Shown here one piece after another: positions 58,063 through 64,000 of a stretch of 64,000 nt of DNA (position 1 is its first letter; each line of letters begins with the position of its first letter). The stretch spans positions 168,369,787-168,433,786 of the forward strand of contig CM065805.1 of assembly GCA_033398695.1 (NCBI GenBank), in the 5' to 3' direction. Source of the DNA: Orobanche coerulescens (Eukaryota; Streptophyta; Magnoliopsida; Lamiales; Orobanchaceae). Made by a program: the position numbers and the translations under genes. The notes under the pieces were generated by a model. That model saw nothing but the letters and a program-made list of their open reading frames with translations, was not told the DNA's origin and made no database searches.

Positions 58063-59400
58063 TGTTAGGCGTATTTTTATACGCTTATTTAGCATTATTT
58101 AGTATTATTTTGGCGAGTAAAATTGCATAAATGAGCTTTTAAATTCTTATTCTCGCTTGTTTGACAGAAGATTGGAGTCCGGAAGCTAAAACGAGGCGAA
58201 ACGGGCGAAAACGGCGAATTCTGGCCGTGAGCCGCGGCACAAGGCAAGTGGGCCGCGGCACAGGAAGGCAACCAGCGGGCACCAGAGTAGACTGTACTCT
58301 GTGCCGCGGCACAGTCCAGGTGAGCCACGGCCCAGATGAATTAAAAGGCGCCCAGGCATCCAGCTGAACGCCATGTGCCGCGGCACAGACTAAGTGAGCC
58401 GCGGCACACTTAGCGGTTTTGGTGTGCTCCGCGCGGATTTGGGCCGTTTTGAAGCCAGTTCTCGACCTACTCACATGGACGCGATTTGGAGACTGTGAGA
58501 GCTATAAATAAGGGTTTAAGACCCTAATTAATCATATGGGGAATCTAAGAATCTTGAGATCTTTGGAGGCTTGGAAGAAGAAGGAACACAGAAGATTATC
58601 ACAGACGAGAGATCAAGGGCAGAGGGCGGAAGCCAGAAGAACGGAGGGATCCAAGTTCTTTATCTGCGTTTGATTTTCATACTTCTATTTATTAATTCTG
58701 TATTTTCATTAATTAGCATGTCAGGCTAAAACCCTAATCTAGGATTTTGATGAAACCTACGTTTTGACGGATTTGCTTGAGATTATCTATTTAATTCCCT
58801 TTTTGTTGAGTTTTCCCAATCGTGTTTAATGCTTTCAATTATCTGGCCAATAGTTGTATTGTTTTAATCATTCAATTCGAATCGGGAGAGGAGAGTTGGT
58901 GAGGAACTATTGGTGAGGACCGTCTTATTCTGTGAGATAGGAATATACTCATAGGAACTATGTGGCCTTTTGGAGATTTTATGCTTTTTGTCTATTGACG
59001 AATTAATTCACCTAGGGATAGAGTGCGTTATTCGCCTTTAGAAAAATCTATCGACCTCGGGAGAGGCGGTAGAGTATATTAGCAATCTTCGCCTTCAATG
59101 AATTGGTAAAATCATTAACTTCAGATAATCGAGAGTAAATTCGGATAAACCGAGGTGGATTCAGAATCCTAGACTTATTCATCATTTGATTCTCTTTCTT
59201 CAAGCGATCATTTTTACTGTCTAGTCTTTTATTAATTCTTTTAGTAATTAATTTCAAAACCAAAGTTCGATTGCTCAAATAAAACTAGAATACATAAAAA
59301 TTGGTAGTTAGTGATTCAGTCCTAGTGGGAACGATACTCACTCATCACTTTATTACTTGTATACGATAACGTACACTTGCGTTCAAGAAATATCGCAACA
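58063..59400 (+). repeat. 3' LTR of element E (1338 bp)
   Basis: Same length as the 5' LTR. Palindrome pairs are at 58229/58250, 58301/58322 and 58375/58396. Confidence 0.95.
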
Positions 59401-59405
59401 GACTG

Positions 59406-60640
59406 TAGTAATTTTAGCTGGGGTTAGTTTGATTGGTGAAGTCTCAGCTGCAGGTAAAGTGGATGCAACCGATTCTACTTCTGTTTGATCCTCAGGTTAG
59501 ACGCTATCTTGTATGACGATGTGTCTGACTTCATTTTTGCTAACATTTATCTATCTAAAGGTTGTTGAGTTGAAAAAGCTTCTAGTGCAGCTGGGTCCAA
59601 ATGTCCAAGGCACTTGCTATTGTGAAACTTTTCTGCCCTGCCTTTGGCCATTCCCAGATGCTACATAATTCAGCTTATTTGGGTACCAAAAGACAGTTTC
59701 TGGCTGAATTTCTTAGTAGCATTATTCCAGCTGGCTTTGTTTACTTCTCTTAGTAACTGCCTGAAGATATAGTCAGGCCAGTTGATCATCTGGATTTGCA
59801 TCATTGCCCCCAAAACTGTGTATTTTTATGTGGACAACTGATCAAAGCTTTCTAACATGCCCATTACTATCTTGTTCATTATGAAGCGAAATTCTTTCTG
59901 GATGTCTGCCTTTTTTGCAATGTTCTTCATCTTGCTCGATTGTTCTGGCAGTTTGATCTATTGCTAGATGTCCAGGTGGTTTTGCTTTAGGGCTCCCACT
60001 GCTATTCCATGGTTTTTCATTCCGAATGCATCAACAATAGCTTGTTGGTTGATGAGGATGCTTTCCTCAAATATCGATCAATTCCTTGTTCAGTCACTTT
60101 GGCTTCTTTGAAGAAACATATAACTACTTTCTTGTAGATTTCGGAAGGATTGATGTAGAGGTAATGGTAGATACCATTTTTTTTCATCTTGAGTATCAGG
60201 TCCGCAATTAGGAGAGTGTATTAGACTCTAGAAGTCCAATGAAGTCCACCAAGATGCTGAAAATGATCTGCTCCTTCACGACCCTTCAGATTGATATTCT
60301 TGAAGTAGTTTGAGGAATCTATTTATGCAGTTAGAAGGTATTTTTAGTGTAGAGAAGAGTTCAGATTTGCTGTCTAAAACTTAGGGTTCTTGCTTGAAGA
60401 TTTTTGAAGACGATAAGTTTTTGTTGATTGATTTCAATCACTTTAAATAGTCAATTTAGAAGTTAGTTTTTAAAAAAGATAATTAATTCTGAAATGGCGG
60501 TTCGTTTTTTTAGAGAATATGTGATAGTGATTTGACAACTTGTTGTAGACGTGGTGTACGTGGTGTATATAGAATTGTGCGTAATAATCCACGTGTAATT
60601 TCAAAAAATAATATTATTGGAATTAAAAACTTAGCTGGTT
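59406..60640 (-). pseudogene. Element H extra ORF, proximal part
   Basis: It continues the H extra ORF on the minus strand after E. Short readable pieces (about 59700-59830) look like the conserved middle of the Sirevirus-type downstream ORF, but no long frame survives and no function can be given. Confidence 0.4.
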
Positions 60641-60849
60641 GACTGTTTGACTTCCGGTCAGCTATGTATTGATCTGGATTGAGTTCTGATCAGCTAGGTT
60701 CTTCAATCCTAGCTGAGTTTCCTGAATCAGCTAGGTTCTTCCTGGCTGAATTTTTTGCATCATCTAGGTTCTTCATTCCCTGTCTAAGAGTCCAAGATCT
60801 CTGCTTAGTTTAAGAAATCTTTCTTCTGGTAATGATTTGGTGAATATGT

Positions 60850-62250
60850 AAGCTATCTCATACTCAATGCTGACTCTATCCGCTCGAACTCTTTTGTTAA
60901 TCACATGGTCTCTGATAAAGTGATGCTTGTCATCTATGTGCATCTATGTGCTTTGTTCTTGAGTGTAATACTGGATTGTTTGTAATAGTAATTGCGATAT
61001 TGTTGTCACACCACATTGGGACTTCATTTGCTATTATGTTGTAGTCTCTAAGTTGTTGTCTAATCCATAAAATTTGAGCATAGCAGTTGCCTGCAGCTAG
61101 GTATTCTGACTCAGTTGTGGATATTGAGTTGGAGGTCTGCTTCTTATTGAACCATGATATCATTTTGGTTCCAAGAAATAGATATGTTCCACTTTTGCTT
61201 TTCCTATTGATTTTACATCCTGCAAAATCAGCATCAGAATAGCCTGATAATTCAAAATTGCCATCTTTAGGATACCATAATCTAACATTGATTGTGGATT
61301 TTAGATATCTAATTATTCTTTTGGCTGCTTCCTGGTGAGACTATTTTGGCTTGGATTGAAATCTTGCACATACTCTAACTGCATATGATATGTCGGGTCT
61401 GCTTGCAGTTAGGTACAGTAGTGAACAAATCAATCCTCTATGGTGAGTTGGGTCCACTGAGATGCCTTCATCATCATTGTCAATGTGCAAGGATGTGCTC
61501 ATGAGAATACCCAGGGGGCTTGGCTGACTCCATGCGAAATATTTTGATCAGCCCCCTTGTATATTTGGCTTGGGTGATGAAGACAGCTGTTTCAACTTGA
61601 TTGACTTGTAAACCAAGAAAAAAATTTAGTTTACCCATCATACTCATTTCATACTCTCCCTGCACAAGGTTTGAGAATTTTTCACATAATTCAGGGTTAG
61701 TTGGTCCAAAAATAATATCATCCATATATATTTGAACGAGCAATATGTGGTCTTCATGTTTAGTTCTGAAGAGTGTCTTGTCCATCTTTCCTTGGCTGAA
61801 TCCATATTTCTCATGAAATATGGATAGTGTCTCATACCAGGCTCTTGGTGCCTGTTTGAGCCCATATAAGGCTTTCAGCAGTTTGTACACCTTGTCTCAT
61901 TCGACAAATCCAGGAGGTTGTTCAACATACACTTCCTCTTCGAGTACTCCATTGAGGAAAGCACTTTTCACTTCTATTTGATACACCTCTAGTTTCGTGA
62001 AAGTTGCATAAGCAAGAAATAGCTTAATTGCTTCCAATCTTACTACTGTTGCAAAAGTTTTATCAAAATCTATTCCTTCACATTGAGCATGTCTTTATTC
62101 AACCAATCTAGCTTTATTCCTAACAACGGCTCCATCTTTGTCACATTTGTTCTTGTATATCGACTTGGTGCCAATGACTTTCTTGTGGTATGGTTTGTCT
62201 ACAAGCTCTCATACATTATTCCTTTCCATCTGGTTTAGTTCTTCTTGCAT
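60850..62250 (-). pseudogene. Element H reverse transcriptase and RNase H
   Basis: Reverse transcriptase is readable from about 62250. The open part 61480-61890 has LLKALYGLKQAPRAWYETL and the catalytic VQIYMDDIIFG box, with YMDD intact at about 61717-61728, then GKLNFFLGLQV. RNase H lies at 60930-61163 (SISTTESEYLAAGNC, LWIRQQLRDY, WCDNNIAITI). Between and before them stops and shifts occur (for example near 61900 and 62095). Together they copy RNA to DNA in Ty1/copia elements; this copy is inactive. Confidence 0.85.
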
Positions 62251-62294
62251 GGCATTAACCCAAGTGTAGTCATCTAGGGCTTGTTCTGTTGTTT

Positions 62295-62579
62295 TTATTC
62301 TATATGAGATATAAAGCATGAGAACATGGTCATTCCTATTGGGTATTTAGATTTTTTGGTTTTGACACCATCATTTAGGTTCCCAATGATTTGTTGGATG
62401 GGATGGCCTTTTAACCATTTAGGAATTTCATCCTCAAGTTGTGCTTTTGGTTGAGGGTCATCATTTTTTATTCTCCCTAAAGAATTGTCATAAAGGTTTG
62501 ATGTATCCACCTGTGCTTCAGCTATGTTTTGTAGAACTTCAATTGAGTTTGGTTCATCTAGGTTTAAGTCAGTTGACAT
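62295..62579 (-). pseudogene. Element H integrase-RT linker
   Basis: An open, acidic Asn/Asp/Glu-rich frame ending toward IPKWLKGHPIQQIIGNLNDG, the well conserved lead-in to copia reverse transcriptase. It is cut on its upstream side by the F LTR. Confidence 0.7.
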
Positions 62580-62813
62580 TGGTTCAGCTAGGTTTGAGTC
62601 TGTAATACCCGGTCGAAAGTCATGTCATTTCAAACCTCTTCATGTTCTTCGAATCGTGATTTGTTGGGCGAACCCTTGTAATCATCGCTTGGAACCACCG
62701 TCTTGGGGTTTCCGTACTTCTACTTCGTGTTATTGTTGCCCAGACATTGAATCCTATTGTTTTTATTCTCTTCCCGGGTCATTTTTCATCATTTTAGGAC
62801 CCGAAGGGGGTGT

Positions 62814-63098
62814 GAGCCGCGGCACAAGGAGTGTGCGCCGCGGCACACACATTTCCTAAATCTGGCCGAGCGGACTGTACCGGGTGCCGCGGCACACTCC
62901 GGCAGTGCCGCGGCACGCTGCCGAGTCATTGCCGCGGCACACCTAGGCTGAGCCGCGGCACACTTGTGTTGCATCCTCAGCCAAAAACCGCCTGTACCCG
63001 GTGCCGCGGCACACCTGGGCTGAGCCGCGGCACACTGCCGAAACCTGGGAGCAATTTTTAGGCCTGTGCCGCGGCACACCTGGGCTGAGCCGCGGCAC
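62814..63098. promoter_or_regulatory. Paired GCCGCGGC palindromes in F LTR
   Basis: Ten or more 12-mers in five pairs: 62814/62835, 62884/62905, 62929/62950, 63001/63022 and 63066/63087. Each within-pair step is exactly 21 bp. The last pairs share the spacer ACCTGGGCT, the others do not. Confidence 0.9.
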
Positions 63099-63871
63099 AC
63101 AATGCGGTCAACTGCATAATTCGGCTTTTAAGCGAGATTTCAGCTCATTTCCTCCATTTCCTTCTTCCACCGCGAGAGAGAGGGTTTGAGGGAGGAGTTT
63201 TCTCACATCTTTCACTTGTGTGTTGGATTTTTACCACTTTCATTCGGTTGGGAAGCCCGGATAGTCAATCTAACGCGTATTCCTTGGATCATAGAGCTTG
63301 GATATTCAAGAGGTAATTTCTTCGACATCTTGACTTCTCGATTTTGTGTGGGTATTGACGTTTTGGATGATAAAATCATGGTGTATGATGTGTTATATGC
63401 GTGATTATGGACATGTTTGAGTATTCATCGGATTATTGAAAGATTATTCAAGAACACTTTGAATTTTGTGTTGGATTTTGGGGGTTTTCGTAGATTCGTC
63501 CGTTTTATCCGATTGAAGCTTGAGAACCTTGAGATTTTGATATACCTATACCGTATGAGTGTTTTCTTCCGATTTTACGGGTTGGATTGTGCCGTTTTCG
63601 GACTTGTGGGAGTTTGGGCGATTTCCCAACCTTTAGTTGTTCACCCGTATATTTTCTTGAATCGTAGACGAGTTTCGGGAGTCTCTTCGTAATTTGAGTA
63701 TGGATAATTAATTGTCATATTCCTTGCGAATCGTTTAGGTGCCTAAGCGCGTTCTTGGACCTACCGAACTCATACCTTTCCTCCGTTCGATTTCTCGATG
63801 TCTCAAAGGCAAGTATACATTTATGATTATGCGTTCGACTTTGAAAGTAAGAAATATTGATGGCATATCAT

Positions 63872-64000
63872 GAACGAACCGTTTTACGGCATTCATAGAT
63901 ATATTGTTGGCATGTAATGAACGAACCGCTTTGACGGCATTCCTACATGTATCGGCGTATGAGGTGAACGAACCGTTTCTACGGCATTCACATACGTAAC
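63872..64000 (+). repeat. 47-bp tandem repeat in F LTR
   Basis: GAACGAACC followed by GTTTTACGGCATTC or variants occurs at 63872, 63919 and 63966, exactly 47 bp apart, and may continue past the window. Confidence 0.85.

Larger units (their letters stand above)
51662..59400 (+). mobile_element. Element E: Athila-like Ty3 element with gag-protease but no further pol
   Basis: Both LTRs are 1338 bp (51662-52999 and 58063-59400), and differ at about 27 sites by hand count, near 2%. A tRNA-Asp-type primer site, gag, protease, a short tail frame, a long non-coding region and a purine tract are present. Reverse transcriptase, RNase H and integrase are absent. It inserted into the extra ORF region of element H. 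Confidence 0.92.
48283..62600 (-). mobile_element. Element H: Sirevirus-like Ty1/copia element, interrupted by E and cut by F
   Basis: On the minus strand: reverse transcriptase and RNase H (60850-62250), a long downstream region with an extra ORF (49640-60640, containing the inserted E), purine tract and 3' LTR (48283-49434). An extra coding region between pol and the 3' LTR is a known Sirevirus trait. Gag and integrase would lie beyond the F insertion at 62601. Confidence 0.75.
62601..64000 (+). repeat. Element F: start of an LTR, runs off the window
   Basis: TGTAATACCCGG begins here, abruptly within copia H sequence. The start resembles the A LTR (TGTAATACCCGAG), suggesting a chromovirus-type LTR. 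It holds a palindrome array (62814-63098) and 47-bp tandem repeats (63872 onward). No clear TATA box is seen after the array. Confidence 0.75.

Overview
This window looks like plant nuclear DNA, and all that I can identify in it is mobile DNA. I found no host gene, tRNA, rRNA or CRISPR array. The element set is typical of a eudicot: Tekay/Del-like Ty3 chromoviruses, Athila- and Tat-like Ty3 elements, Sirevirus-like and other Ty1/copia elements, an L1-type LINE with a DUF4283/zinc-knuckle ORF1, a DUF4371-type hAT transposon and a CACTA end. The LINE ORF1 style weakly suggests an asterid, but the species cannot be fixed from sequence alone. Nearly all coding regions carry stops or frameshifts.

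Layout. 1-7395: element B, a largely non-coding LTR retrotransposon (+) whose 5' end lies before the window; it sits inside the LTR of the next element. 7396-16774: element C, a decayed chromovirus on the minus strand. 16775-17296 and 26905-about 27400: pieces of a minus-strand copia element (D), split by element A. 17297-26904: element A, an almost complete + strand chromovirus with two full LTRs, one-frame gag-pol, three premature stops and one frameshift. About 28540-31941: a + strand copia pseudogene (G). 31950-47414: a hAT element bounded by an exact 8-bp target duplication. It contains a LINE (32310-37622, minus, 14-bp duplication) and a solo LTR of family C (38240-45217, 5-bp duplication). 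The solo LTR in turn contains a GC-rich Tat-like element I (39092-43339, minus, 5-bp duplication). 48066-48282: one end of a CACTA transposon. 48283-62600: a minus-strand Sirevirus-like copia element H, interrupted by E (51662-59400), an Athila-like gag-protease element without the rest of pol. 62601-64000: start of another LTR (F).

Most striking signal. At least five LTR families (A, B, C, E, F) carry, at a comparable position near the LTR start (upstream of the TATA box where one is visible), arrays of 12-bp palindromes at a fixed pitch. A, B and C use variants of TWRCGYRCGYWA, mostly 23 bp apart. E and F use GTGCCGCGGCAC or GAGCCGCGGCAC in pairs exactly 21 bp apart. The spacers between palindromes mostly differ, so the pitch does not look like a simple tandem duplication. 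Two helical turns between sites suggests, as an inference, binding by a cooperative dimeric DNA-binding protein. I do not recognise this as a described system.

How the parts relate. A is the closest to a working element; C is its decayed relative. B, E and I lack most or all of pol and would have needed another element's enzymes. The nesting gives a relative order: G before hAT, hAT before LINE and solo LTR, solo-LTR family member before I; D before A; C before B; CACTA before H, and H before E and F.
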